From Phyto melanocephala (taxonomy: Eukaryota; Arthropoda; Insecta; Diptera; Rhinophoridae): a DNA stretch of 64,000 bases. Location: the NCBI GenBank assembly GCA_941918925.1, contig OW799236.1:103680562-103744561 (forward strand), in the 5' to 3' direction. A program made the position numbers and the translations under genes. Of this stretch, positions 1 through 10,450 are shown piece after piece. Position 1 is the stretch's first letter. Each line of letters opens with the position of its first letter. The notes beneath the pieces are model-generated. The model did no database searches and was not told where the DNA came from. It worked only from the letters and a program-made list of their open reading frames with translations.

Positions 1-1735
1 ATTGTTTAAAAATAATGCCATTTTAGCTATTTTTAGGTCAATATAGCAATTTAAATAAGTTCACATTACTGCTCTTTAGTTGCAGAATGTTGTTGCTCAT
101 ATTGAAGTAAGTCCTTTTATTGTAAAAGCTAGGCCAATGGTAAGTTCACAATCTGGTTTAAGTTACTCTGTTATTTATATCAAATAACGGGTTTTTGAAA
201 ATGTATAACACATTAACGCGAATTGCCTTCTATCAATAGCAGAAATAAAAAAAATAAAAAATTATAAAATAGAATTTATTCCATCTATTTCAAAATAATC
301 CCACCTGCAAGAACTCTTGATTTAACATTACTGATCATAAGCTGACCATTCAAGTTTAATATTCCGATATCTATGTGAATATGTTTCCCGTCCTTGAATA
401 TAATAAATTCGTTACGAAAAAAACGTTTCTTGAATCGATTAGTTACTACTTCCCTGTTTTCTAGAGCATTTATAGAAGGCATGGGTCTCTCTAATTTGTC
501 GTTAATAAGCGTTTTTGTATTCGTTTAAGCTCAGCTGAAAATAGTAGCCTTTAGTAAGAAAGGAATATGAAAAATATTCTTTTTCTTCTGCTCAAATAAT
601 AAGCAGCACAGAAGACAAACAATTTAAGCACTACTATGAAAGCGATGTAAGGTTAACAAATTAAATCTGCACTTATAAAATTAATGGGGAGTGAAAAATC
701 ATTAAGACATTTATATCTACCTTCATCCTATAAAAAAAGACAATATTTACGCTTACACCCAATACATTACTGCATTACCTTCGTGTATACTTGTATATAA
801 CCATCTTGCATATTTGATATTCCCTTAAAAAAAATAAAATTGTTGTAAAAATATGGTATTAGCATGTCTATTGCCACGTTGAGTAGCCTTGCAATGAGCC
901 AAAATGTAGTGTAGTTTAAGGATTTTTTCTTACGATAGCTAAGATGCTTAGGAGTAATGCTGTTGCATCTTATGGGAATTTATTTTTCATTTCTTTTTGC
1001 TGTGGTCTGAATTTTGAACTTGCAGATTGTTCAGCATGTTGATACTGGAATACTCAGCTGTATTTTGTAGTCAATCTCATGTTATTAGTTAAATATTTAA
1101 GCACTGCTGTTCGTTTAATTTTAAATGTATGAATGCAGGTATTTGCAGTGAGTAAAACATTAAGAGCTATATATTATGAACAATTTTTAACTTAGAACGA
1201 TTTAAGCTAACTTTCTTAAGTATTTCAAAAATGTTTAATTTTAAATCTTGTCAATTAAGTTAGTTATTGTGTGTTTGCTTCTTAAACGATCTCAGAATGC
1301 TTAAATATTTTTCTTTTAATTACTAAACGTTTCAACATTCAGGAAATATAAGTCTACAATGAAAAAATAAATAAAAAATAGACAATAGCTGATGGTATTT
1401 GTGGCAAACGTTTGTCAACATAAATTCTACCATAAACAAATACACCAATGATAAATCCAATTGTAAACAATTCCCCAAAATTGTAAGATTCGTTAACCAC
1501 AAAAACTTGTTAAGTTTTCTAAAAGCTTCAAAAAAAGAAACTGTCAGGTTTAAAGCATGCATGCAAATAATACCGGTCTGTGCATGCATAAAATTGAATG
1601 GGCCAACAGAATAATGGTTTTTTTTTAATATTTCAAAAATAAAAGAAAACATTTGTTGTATCGTCAACGCTCCTTAAAAAACTGTAAAACTAAGTAACTG
1701 ACATGAAAAAATGTATATTGCTTTTGGTTTTTATA
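1..1735. other. AT-rich non-coding stretch
   Basis: Low-complexity A+T-rich DNA with many in-frame stops on both strands. Apart from the small minus-strand ORF at 285-482, I see no gene, RNA or repeat I can name here. Confidence 0.5.
285..482 (-). CDS. small hypothetical ORF or possible terminal exon
   Basis: A 65-codon minus-strand ORF beginning MPSINALENREVV and ending SRVLAGGIILK. I do not recognise the protein. Two things make it better than a chance ORF. The composition is mixed rather than the Lys/Asn/Ile/Phe bias of spurious ORFs nearby. An AATAAA polyadenylation-type signal lies about nine bases after the stop (minus strand, near 270-277). A pyrimidine-rich stretch ending in CAG lies upstream near 530-540 and could be a 3' splice site, but the frame from that site to the ATG is interrupted by stops, so a frameshift or a different acceptor would be needed. 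It could equally be a decayed transposon fragment or chance. Confidence 0.2.
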   Translation of the reverse strand: MPSINALENREVVTNRFKKRFFRNEFIIFKDGKHIHIDIGILNLNGQLMISNVKSRVLAGGIILK

Positions 1736-1937
1736 CAGTGGCCGACAAAAGTCTACGTACGACCACAATTTTTGACATTTTAGAAGTCTAAAAACGTTAA
1801 ATAAAAAACTAATGATGCAGTTTTGTTCCAAATTCAATTTTATTAATATAAGCAAAAAAATATATATTTTCCAACATTAACTTAAAAAATTATCCAAGAA
1901 AAACAATTAAAATACGTTGACAAAAGTCTACATACGA
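1736..1937 (+). repeat. left TIR of the Tc1-like element
   Basis: Outer direct repeat at 1742-1763, inner direct repeat at about 1918-1937. Compared with the right TIR it carries about 33 extra bases just inside the outer repeat (about 1764-1797); the rest aligns closely. Confidence 0.88.
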
Positions 1938-2039
1938 TATTCGAGATAACATAAAAACTTATTTCAAGTATTAAAAACTACCACTAATTTTTAAAAATTA
2001 ATACTTAGTTGGGCCACCGTGGGCATCTATGACTGCCTG

Positions 2040-2975
2040 TTACCTTCTTGGCATCGAATTAACTAAATTTTCTAACTCTGTAGATAAAATATTTTGCCAT
2101 TCTTCTTGAAGCTTCAGTCTCAGCATTGGGGCACTAGTAATATTATGATTTCTGATTGTTCGTTGTAGTATCTCCCACACGTGCTCAATAACGTTCAAGT
2201 CCGGACTTTGTGGTGGTGTGTACAACTGTCGTGGAGCATGGTACAGCAACCAATCTTTGACAATTAACGCCGTATGCTTCGGATCGTTGTCTTGTTGGAA
2301 TATCCAACTTTCACCAAGACTTAAATTATCAACCGATTGTTTTGTATTGATACCGATCCATATTACCTTCAATAAAAACCAGGTTTCCTTCTATTACACT
2401 ACTTTCGCCGTGTTTAACTGTACTAACTAAGTTTTTAGGATCCAACGCTATATTTATTTTTCGCAAAACTTTATCTCTCCCATCACTTTCAAATATGTTA
2501 TATTTGGATTCGTCAGTGAATAAAACTCATTTCCAGAAATCAAATACCATTTTAATATGCTTTTTAGCAAACTCCAGACGAAGCTTACGATTTTTTTTTC
2601 ACTTATTAGGGGTTTTTTTCTATGAGTTCTGCTGTGGTAACCATTATTATTTAAGGTTCTTTGTATGGTTCGTGGATGTACAATTATTTCTGATCTTCTG
2701 GCTTGCTCTTCGGCCAATTTCGAAGCATTGATCTTAGGCTGTTTGTCCACTTTTTTTAAAATAAAGCTAACGTCTCTTCGATTGAGTTTCTTTGGACGAC
2801 CACTACGCAGCTTACTTTCAATACTACCAGTGCTTTTATAATTGCTAAATATTGTTTGAACAGTAGATTTACTTAAATTTAATAGCTTTGATATTTCACC
2901 AAATGATTTTTTTTCATTTCTCTACATTACAACTAAATTTCTTACTTCAATTGAAATTTCTTTGCGACAAGCCAT
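2040..2975 (-). pseudogene. Tc1-family transposase, broken (DD34E)
   Basis: Cut-and-paste transposase relic read on the minus strand. It opens with MACRKEISIEVRNLVVM followed at once by a TAG. A paired-type HTH region follows (SFGEISKLLNLSKSTVQTIF) and an RSGRPKK-type GRPR hook. The catalytic domain keeps FTDESKYNIF (first Asp), QQDNDPKHT (second Asp) and SPDLNVIEHVWE (Glu), with 34 residues between the second Asp and the Glu, so it belongs to the DD34E Tc1 group. Lesions: the early stop, a frameshift at the poly-A run near 2587-2597, a stop just before the first catalytic Asp, and a missing stretch where Tc1 proteins carry a glycine-rich WG block, between VKHGES and NLVFIEGN. Full-length relatives have about 340 residues. 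Confidence 0.9.
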
Positions 2976-3117
2976 TATTCCGTTTTAATATTAACTAAAT
3001 CACTCTAATTCACTACGAAAAAGAATATAAATCAATCCTTAAACGCAATAACAGAAGTAAAAAATAAATAACGGCACTTTTATGTTAGTATTCAACAACA
3101 TTAACAATTGCCTATTT

Positions 3118-3288
3118 GTCGTACGTAGACTTTTGTCAACGTATTTTAATTGTTTTTCTTGGATAATTTTTTAAGTTAATGTTGGAAAATATATTTTTTT
3201 TTGCTTATATTGATAAAATTGAATTTAGAACAAAACTGCATCATTAGTTTTTTATTTACCGTCGTACGTACACTTTTGTAGGCCACTG
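3118..3288 (-). repeat. right TIR of the Tc1-like element
   Basis: Reverse complement of the left TIR. The inner repeat starts near 3118 and the outer one lies at 3263-3282. It is about 33 bases shorter than the left TIR. The outer repeat has two changes relative to the left one (CTACAAAAGTGTACG against CGACAAAAGTCTACG). Confidence 0.88.
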
Positions 3289-4598
3289 TATGTTAAGTTA
3301 AAGAAAAAATTAGAAAAAATTTACTTTTTATGTGATATAAATAAATGTCGAATTACATTGATCTGATTTTACTGAAACTAAAAGCAATCGGTTTAAAAAA
3401 ATGTTTTTTATTTTGTCTTAAAATTGAAGATCCGAGCTTTTGTTATACCAAAGTTCACTAGTTTATGCCTAAATATTTTGTTGACGAAAAATTTAGTAGA
3501 TACATAAACTATTTCTCCTTATTCATCGTCATTACTCTTAATTAACTAATTTTTGCTCAGAAATGAAAAATATTTCGACAAATCGAACGAAAATCGGCGA
3601 AGTTATAGACAGAAATAATTTCTAAAAATATATAGATATATCAATTTTTTAGCTCCTGCATACGCTGAAGACAACAGAAGACAAGCCGTAGTCTAAAAAT
3701 TTTTTGTTTTGATAAACTTACAATTCGGTTTGAAACTAACTGAGATACAAGCACAAATATTATAATGCTTCAGTGTTTTTGCTAACATTTACAAACACTA
3801 ATCGATAACTAAAAGGATCGATGTGATATCGAAAATAGTGCTTGACTAGAAAAATATAATATATTATAAAATATTTAAAATCCATGATGTTCGCTACAAC
3901 AAAATGGCGTAAAATTATATAACATACAAATCAAATTTAGTTCAGTAATTGATAATCTACTTTAACTGTCTCAATATTGATACCAAAGAAAATCGCTTGA
4001 CCAGTGGAAAATAGTAAATTATATCCAAAAGGGTGTCCTTAATAAAATAGCGTTTAATTTTTTTCAACTTCATCAATATTGGTATCAAATTACTGTTAAA
4101 AATTTAAAAGTAAAGATTGTGTGAGAAATAATAATTGTGCTTAATGGCGTATAGTATTAAATCTGAAACCAAGGCTAAGCAATGATGTAGTGATTATACC
4201 TGTATACATGATGGCGAAAGGTAATATTAGATTCGGCACGTCTGAGTATAAGATTCTAAAATTTTTGCTATGTCGTCGTTGCTCTATCAAATTTAGTTAT
4301 CTGCTTTTTACTGAGTTTTCAGAAGAGCAAAAACAATATTTTGTATTATGTTACTATACATCATTGATGCCCAAAAATATTTTGCAGCCGTATTGGTGAG
4401 AGAATTTTAAAGTACAGTGCTATGAACAAGTAATCTCACAGATTTTAATCAAAATTTAGTCACAAAATATTGTTTTTTTTTTTTTTTTAAATGTACAAAA
4501 TATAATTCAGACATATAATACAGTTCACACTGAATTTGACTTTTATGAGTTTAAAGAAAAAATAAGTGTAAAGATTTCCACTAAAATCTAATACGAGA
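3289..4598. other. AT-rich non-coding stretch
   Basis: No ORF, RNA or repeat that I can support. The short plus-strand ORF at 4190-4399 has no recognisable motif. Confidence 0.5.
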
Positions 4599-4602
4599 AA
4601 TT

Positions 4603-4629
4603 CGTCGTGCGGGAGTTTATGTGCTCTAT
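4603..4629 (+). repeat. left TIR of the unfamiliar transposon
   Basis: Pairs with 6372-6398; the only mismatch is at 4606. Preceded by AATT. Confidence 0.85.
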
Positions 4630-5013
4630 CCGCCATTTTACACATTTCGAGTTAATTATGCCACTTTAGGTTTTCGACACCAAATTTTTCAAATATGTAA
4701 TCCGTTTTCGGCTATATCATCTAGTTTCTAAGATAAATAGTGTCTGTTTTGTTCTATATCCCTCGAACCAGAATTTTTTTGTGTTTTTTTGCTCTTTACG
4801 CCATTCAGTGGCATATAGAGCAAAATTTCAATGTAAAAAGTTGAAATTGATTTTTGATTGTCATTTTGCTCTACGTGTAATTAATATTGCTGAATATAAA
4901 TATTTTTCGAAATATTTTTCTCTTATAAAGAATTTATAAGAGTTTTTTTTCCAAACAGAATGCTGTTGTAAAGTATACTCTCTCTTTCTCATTAAGAGAG
5001 GGATGTACAATTT

Positions 5014-5889
5014 TTGGCAAAAACTGACCCAACGGAGAATGAAATTAAAGAATTCAATATTCATTGAAATGAGACGAACGGTCTTAAAAGGGAACGTGAT
5101 GTAGATCGCCAGAATCAAGACCGTTTTACAGTTGTTGTATGTTTTGATTAGCAAAGCACTTTTAACCTTCCTAAAGGTTTTGCATCTTCATTTTATTATA
5201 GGTGTAAAATTAATGTTTATAATATGACCGCTACAGTTATTTTCTCCAATAAGGAAAAATTTACTTATTGTTGCGTTTGCGATGAATTTAATAACGGTCG
5301 TGGAAGTAACGAAATAAGTTGTTGTATATATAAAATACTAAATAATCTGGTGACAGAATACCCAACTATTGAAAATATAGTTATGTGGAGTGATTCGTGC
5401 GTTGCCCAAAATAAAAATCAAATGATATCCACGGCAATTTTAAAATTTATGTCGGACCACTTACAGATCAAAAGTATTGTTCAAAACTTTTCTGAGCCTG
5501 GACATTTACAAATCCATTGCGTTCACAGTGCCTTAGATAAATATCTGAAACCTTTGGAAATTCACAGTATTTTGCCCCTCGTTAATTATTTGAAAATTTT
5601 TGAAACAAATAAAATAAAAATTAAAATTATTGAAATGCAATTCTCAGATTTTAAGAATTTTTCCAGGATATCTAACCAATTAAATTTTTCTATTGTTCCA
5701 TTTACTAAAATAAAACTTATTCAATATATCCAAAATAACGTATTTCAAATATCATATAAAAACTCAATCTTGCAGCCCTATTTTCAATTAGCAAAAATAT
5801 TAAAAAAAGGTTGTCGAAACCAATTATCATCTACGTTAAATAATTTCAAAATAGAGTTAGATATTATTAAAAAGAAAGAAAGAGTTTAA
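5014..5889 (+). pseudogene. DUF7869-like putative transposase, 5' half broken
   Basis: The intact part (5224-5889, 221 residues from the ATG) keeps the blocks typical of this family: YCCVCDE followed by RGSNEISCC, then MWSDSCVAQNKNQ (candidate catalytic Asp), then EPGHLQIHCVHSALDK. The same frame continues upstream with matching family features. QNQDRFTVVVCFD-stop-QSTFNLPKG aligns with the usual FDLQ...LP block, and SSFYYRCKINVYN leads straight into the present ATG. In-frame stops at 5065-5067 (TGA) and 5149-5151 (TAG) show that the gene is a pseudogene and that the ATG at 5224 is not its original start. The N-terminal region upstream of 5014 is no longer recognisable. The matching TIRs on both sides say it is the element's own transposase. 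Confidence 0.72.
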
Positions 5890-6371
5890 AATGAAAAAAT
5901 TTCTAATCTAAAGTTGTTATTCAATTTTATATCTGAAATAGACAAAAATTATTATCTGAGCCAGATAAACTAATCTTAATTAAGTGCTTTTGTTAACTTT
6001 GTTATAATAATTTGAATATATTTAGTATTTACTTTGTGAATAGTTTTCATTTTTGGTTTTATCAAATGAATATATCGTTTTTTTTTACAAAAATTTTAAT
6101 TTTGTTTTATTTCTTTGTTAATGTCGTTTTGCTCTACGTGTATGTATTTGCCACGAAATTTGTTTAAGATGGCGTATGGAGCAAACATGATTTTTATTAA
6201 CTTAAGAAAATATCCCATTATAACTGCCGTCGAGAAATAAAAAATATTTCGTCAGAATCATTTTCTCAAAACAAATATATGGTGTAAAAATTTCAAAATT
6301 CTATTGTATAGTTTTTTAACAAATTATGTTAAAACTTAAAGATCGATTTTCTCAAAATACACTTTTGGCAT

Positions 6372-6398
6372 ATAGAGCACATAAACTCCCGCACTACG
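6372..6398 (-). repeat. right TIR of the unfamiliar transposon
   Basis: Reverse complement of 4603-4629 with one mismatch; followed by AATT. Confidence 0.85.
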
Positions 6399-6402
6399 AA
6401 TT

Positions 6403-9400
6403 GTTTTGGGTGGATGTAAATAACTAATAAAAATACAGTAAAAGCTGAATTTACTCATTTTTATTTTGTAAAATAGAAAAAATTTTCAATAAATTTTGCA
6501 GTTTTAAATTTGAATTTATAAAAATAAAATAGTTTGCCAATTCCATCATAATTTTTTTACTCACTGTGTTTAAATAAATTTCAACTTAAGTGCTAAACAT
6601 GTGCACTCGTCGCTGTTTCATGGACGACTAAATTAAAGAGCATAAAAATTTAATAGGTGGGATTATAAACAATTGTTTGATGAAATGGTCACTTAAGCTA
6701 TCTTTTATTTAACTCGATTATTTTTTATTTTTAAGCCTATCAGATATTCTTAAACGGCCTGTTAGGTTGATGTATGAACAATAAAGGTTCTAAATTGAGC
6801 ATTAAAAAAAAACGTTCACATAAAAGATCAAGTTGGAGCAGCGACGATATATTTAACAGTGTTTATGTAAAATTGTCTGTTATGAATTTCAAACATAGTA
6901 TGTAAAAGCTTAGAAAATTTACTTGTGCAAATGTCAACACCTTTAAGGTGTAAAAAATTTCAATTAGAGTGTATTATATTTGGTGCTGACAAATCAGCTG
7001 ACATTAGCTATCTGGCAAGTAAAAAAATTGTGGTGCCAAAAATATATTATTTGTGCTATGTAAATTATTTATATTTAAGAGTGTTTATGTATATTTCTAA
7101 AAAAATAAATAAATTTTGGAAACCTTATTTGCAAGAATAAAAAACCACCGAGAAAAATAAAATAAAAATCATCGCAAAAACATATCTGAGCACTTGTAGG
7201 TTATGTCAGATTAAACTAGAAACGTAAGTGTGAAAGCAGTAATACTAAACCATCTGTAGATTATCTATTTACTATTTTGACAGCCATGTACAACTATTGA
7301 TGCATCATTCAAATGATAAAGACAATATAACACATAGTGTGTAAAAGTTCCTTAAACTTTGCAATGGATATGTAGATATAGTACAGTATATTATAGTCTA
7401 GATTTTAAAAGAGCAACATGTGCAATAGTTTTATCTAGTTTGAATTATGTTAGAACATTTAATCCGATAAGTGATTTGAGCTATCAAAATGTTACGTTTT
7501 TAAGGGGCCAACTGTTTGAGTCCTTTAGTGGTTAAGACATTTAAGTGGTTTTATATTTTCCTTTCATATAAATGCAAATGTTCACTCACGTATTGTCCTT
7601 ATGAACACATGTCTGTATATGTGCAAAACCATACGCGTATAGCAGAATAAAGATAACTAGCGTAAACAATACAATCATTTAAAGCTTGCTGAGGTTAACT
7701 GACAGCACGTAAAAAACAGTTTTAAGTTTACGGTTGTGCTACTAAAGTTTCACACATGAAGAAAAAAATAAGAAAAATATATAGAAAGAAAAACAAAACA
7801 ATTTAAATTTAACATACGTAGAAACAATTTTACATTTCTCAGCAACTTTAGCAAAACAGAAATCCGGCAAATACCCTTTACTCTATTTTGTGGTCATTTA
7901 TTAACTAACTAGTAGAGTCTGGGACTTCAGAACACCCTACATTGCAGATAAACTAACTAAATCGAATACTTAAATGTTGCCTATGGTGTTCGTTTTATGA
8001 CACAGAATAATGCTCATACTTAGTAATATTTTTTATTGTTAACCCTAGAGTGCGAACGTTCGTCGAGCACACACCCAGAAAACAGAAACTCACATTCATT
8101 TCCAATCGAGAAGTTCAGTTCCTGCAATCGAATTTTTTATTTGTGATTATAAAATTTCAATTCCAAGAATCATAATTTATTAGTGATGACTACATATTTA
8201 TATTCCGAAACGAAATTCTGTAGACATAACCGTAAAATTCTACTTTCACAACTATTACTATTACAACTGCGATTAACAACAATTGAGGTATTCACAACCG
8301 ATTTTGTTTTCTCTGTAAATCTCTCTTATTACTAGTTTTCCTTCTATTACATGCATCGATTACGCTTGCATTTTGTATAGTGTTAGTTGCTGAGTTGCTT
8401 TTGCTATAAGCAGTTTTAATACATAAGAGTATACAAAGTCAATACGATCGATTTTGTAGAAAAAAAATGTATTATCTTCAAATCGATAACTGTTAGCTGA
8501 ATCGAACGTAAAATATGGTTAGTAGGATATATCAGGACAAAATCCGTAGAAGAAATTTTTTTTGTAACCATATTCATAAAAAAGATGATTTTTTTACAAT
8601 CTGCCGTCAAATTTCGTTATGCATAATTGAACTTTTTATTAGTCCTGATGCAAAACTTTTTAAGTAATAAAATGTAATACACCGATTTGCTTTGCACGAC
8701 GAGGAATCAACTAACAGCTCTTCTACAAACTTTTTAGAACATCAAGGATACTCTGACAAATTAAAGACGTTATTAAACGAGTAAAAAAATCTGCTAGAAG
8801 AAACGGTAGTAATAACGAAGCCTGACATAGACATTAGACATTAACGTCCTGCTCAATAGTGAAATGACGAAAACTTTTTTCATTTTTATATAACTTTTGT
8901 ATTCAAAGCTTAAGCTAATATTGCAATTTTTCCCCCTTTTTAAAAAAGTTTACATTGTATTTAATTAAATTATGATAGAGGAAAGTTTTCTTATATGAAT
9001 TTATGATTTTCATGTTGATGAACCCAAAATCAAACTGTCGATATCTTTTTCACAACACATAAGATATTTATTGTATTCACAAGGTGTCTTCTAGGATTTC
9101 AAAATAGTTGAATTTACTTATTTACTTGAAAAGCGACAATTGAGCTTTTCAAGTAAAAACACTTTAAATTTTTCATGTAAAATAATACTATTGTTTATGG
9201 TACGTTTAATGTGCTGTCATAACTATTCACATACCTGCGGAGAATGGGTAAGAATCGTCTGTAAAAATTGCAAGCTATCGCCTCTGAAATCTGTTGAAAA
9301 GATCTGTTATCAAAATTGTCCAAAATCGGCGATTTAAATTTGATATATCATACGTAGTCATAAAGGCTCATTTTCAACAGTTATATATTTTATGTTATTA

Positions 9401-9590
9401 TTTTAAAACATTTAAAGTTGCGACACCTTATGAATACAGCAACTATGTTTAATTCACTAACAATCAATATTAAAAAAATTAATTAGATAATTAAAAACAA
9501 ATTATTTACATTTGAATTTCTCTGATGATGATGCAACACGAAGAAGAAACGATATAACAAAATTAACCAAATAGTGTTTATTAGTTAGTA
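6403..9590. other. AT-rich non-coding stretch
   Basis: No convincing gene, RNA or transposon. Short ORFs at 6925-7140, 8416-8610 and 9140-9337 lack motifs and have the amino-acid bias expected of random AT-rich DNA. Confidence 0.5.
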
Positions 9591-10450
9591 CAGTGTGGCC
9601 AAAAAATCACAAGGGTATTCAAATATTAAGTACCTTTTTTATATATATTTTTATTTTCAGATTATAAAATATACAAACTGAACTTTTTTTAAACTAAGTA
9701 TAGAATATGATGCCATTTAAATAAACCTTGCTAAGAGCATCTCAAAAATAGGGGTCTGTTTTAGAGCATTTTTCACAACATCTTTCATAATTTGTAGTTA
9801 TAGCGCTCAAATTTCTGTAACAATTTTCACACTGAATTCAGAGATTATCTTGGGCTTTTTGACATATACTTGCTTCTTCAAAGAACCTCAAAGAATATGT
9901 ATGGGTGCTCAAAAATCTCGTAACTACTCTAGACAATTAATTTCATAATTTCTAAAAAATTTTTGCTCTCCAAAAATTTTGCGTAAAAATGCCATTGCGT
10001 CTCAGGTACCGAGGACAGCAGTATCACTTTTGAGATCTGTTTTTAAAAGCAGGAATTAAGGAAAACTTTCTCTCGTAAGCCGATACCGCTTTGAATTTTC
10101 AGTAACAGTACTTCCGTCTTCACTTTCAATGATGTAAGACTCCCCCATATCTAACAAATCCACTCAAATGAAAATTAGCTTCATCACTCATATTTAGATT
10201 GACATTGAAGTTGACTTTATTTCTGGCCAACTTTTAAATTATATTTGTCGATGAGCTGTGAATTTTAATTATTGCTCTAATCGCTCCTTATATGGGCTTA
10301 ACAGTAAACCGTATTTTTAAATTCGACATAGTTAAGTAAAAGCCATTTCTAACTAAGCAGTATTTTAATAGCACTTTGTTCTACAGGTTTAATATTTTTT
10401 GTAGTGCAGTGCGAGACAAGTCTCTAAAGGTGCCATGTTGGTAGTGATAA
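9591..10450 (-). mobile_element. mariner-like element, strongly decayed relic
   Basis: The left edge CAGTGTGGCC follows a TA at 9589-9590, as expected for a Tc1/mariner end; no matching right end was found. On the minus strand, multiply frameshifted, the segment 10165-10191 reads MSDEANFHLSGFV, the first-Asp box of the DEAHFHL group of mariner transposases. Toward lower coordinates other pieces of the C-terminal half can be followed (for example KIVTEI and QIMKDVVKNALK near 9760-9820). No frame stays open for more than a few dozen codons, so this is an old, dead copy. The outer boundary at the right is a guess. Confidence 0.6.

Larger units (their letters stand above)
1736..3288 (-). mobile_element. 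Tc1-like transposon with IR/DR-type long TIRs (defective)
   Basis: A 1553-bp element bounded by CAGTGGCC and GGCCACTG, each flanked by TA, the target used by Tc1/mariner elements. The TIRs are about 170-200 bp long and each holds two copies of a GACAAAAGTCTACGTACGAC-like motif, one at the outer tip and one at the inner edge. This is the IR/DR arrangement known from Minos, Bari3/Paris-type and Sleeping Beauty-type Tc1 elements. The single gene inside runs on the minus strand and is broken by stops, frameshifts and a deletion, so this copy cannot make its own transposase. It could still act as a substrate because both ends persist. Confidence 0.92.
4603..6398 (+). mobile_element. unfamiliar DNA transposon with 27-bp TIRs and DUF7869-like transposase
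   Basis: A 1796-bp element with terminal inverted repeats at 4603-4629 and 6372-6398 that match at 26 of 27 positions (core GTGCGGGAGTTTATGTGCTC). Both ends are flanked by AATT (4599-4602 and 6399-6402), which is either a 4-bp target duplication or, being palindromic, part of a 31-bp TIR. The inside carries a decayed gene of the DUF7869 type on the plus strand and repeated short motifs near the ends. DUF7869-type proteins are known mainly as transposon-derived ORFs in insects and cnidarians. Superfamilies with 4-bp target sites such as Sola are candidates, but the assignment is inference. Confidence 0.75.

Noticed and set aside
1332..1667. 111-codon minus-strand ORF overlapping a 71-codon plus-strand ORF
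   Set aside because: Phe/Leu/Asn-rich composition typical of random AT-rich DNA; no motif.
5224..5889. Host gene of 221 residues
   Set aside because: The frame continues upstream through family-specific blocks with two stops, and matching TIRs flank it, so it is a transposon pseudogene.
8690..8850. Coding-like stretch (IKRVKKSARRNGSNNEA in one frame)
   Set aside because: Open for too few codons and without a second matching block; could be chance.
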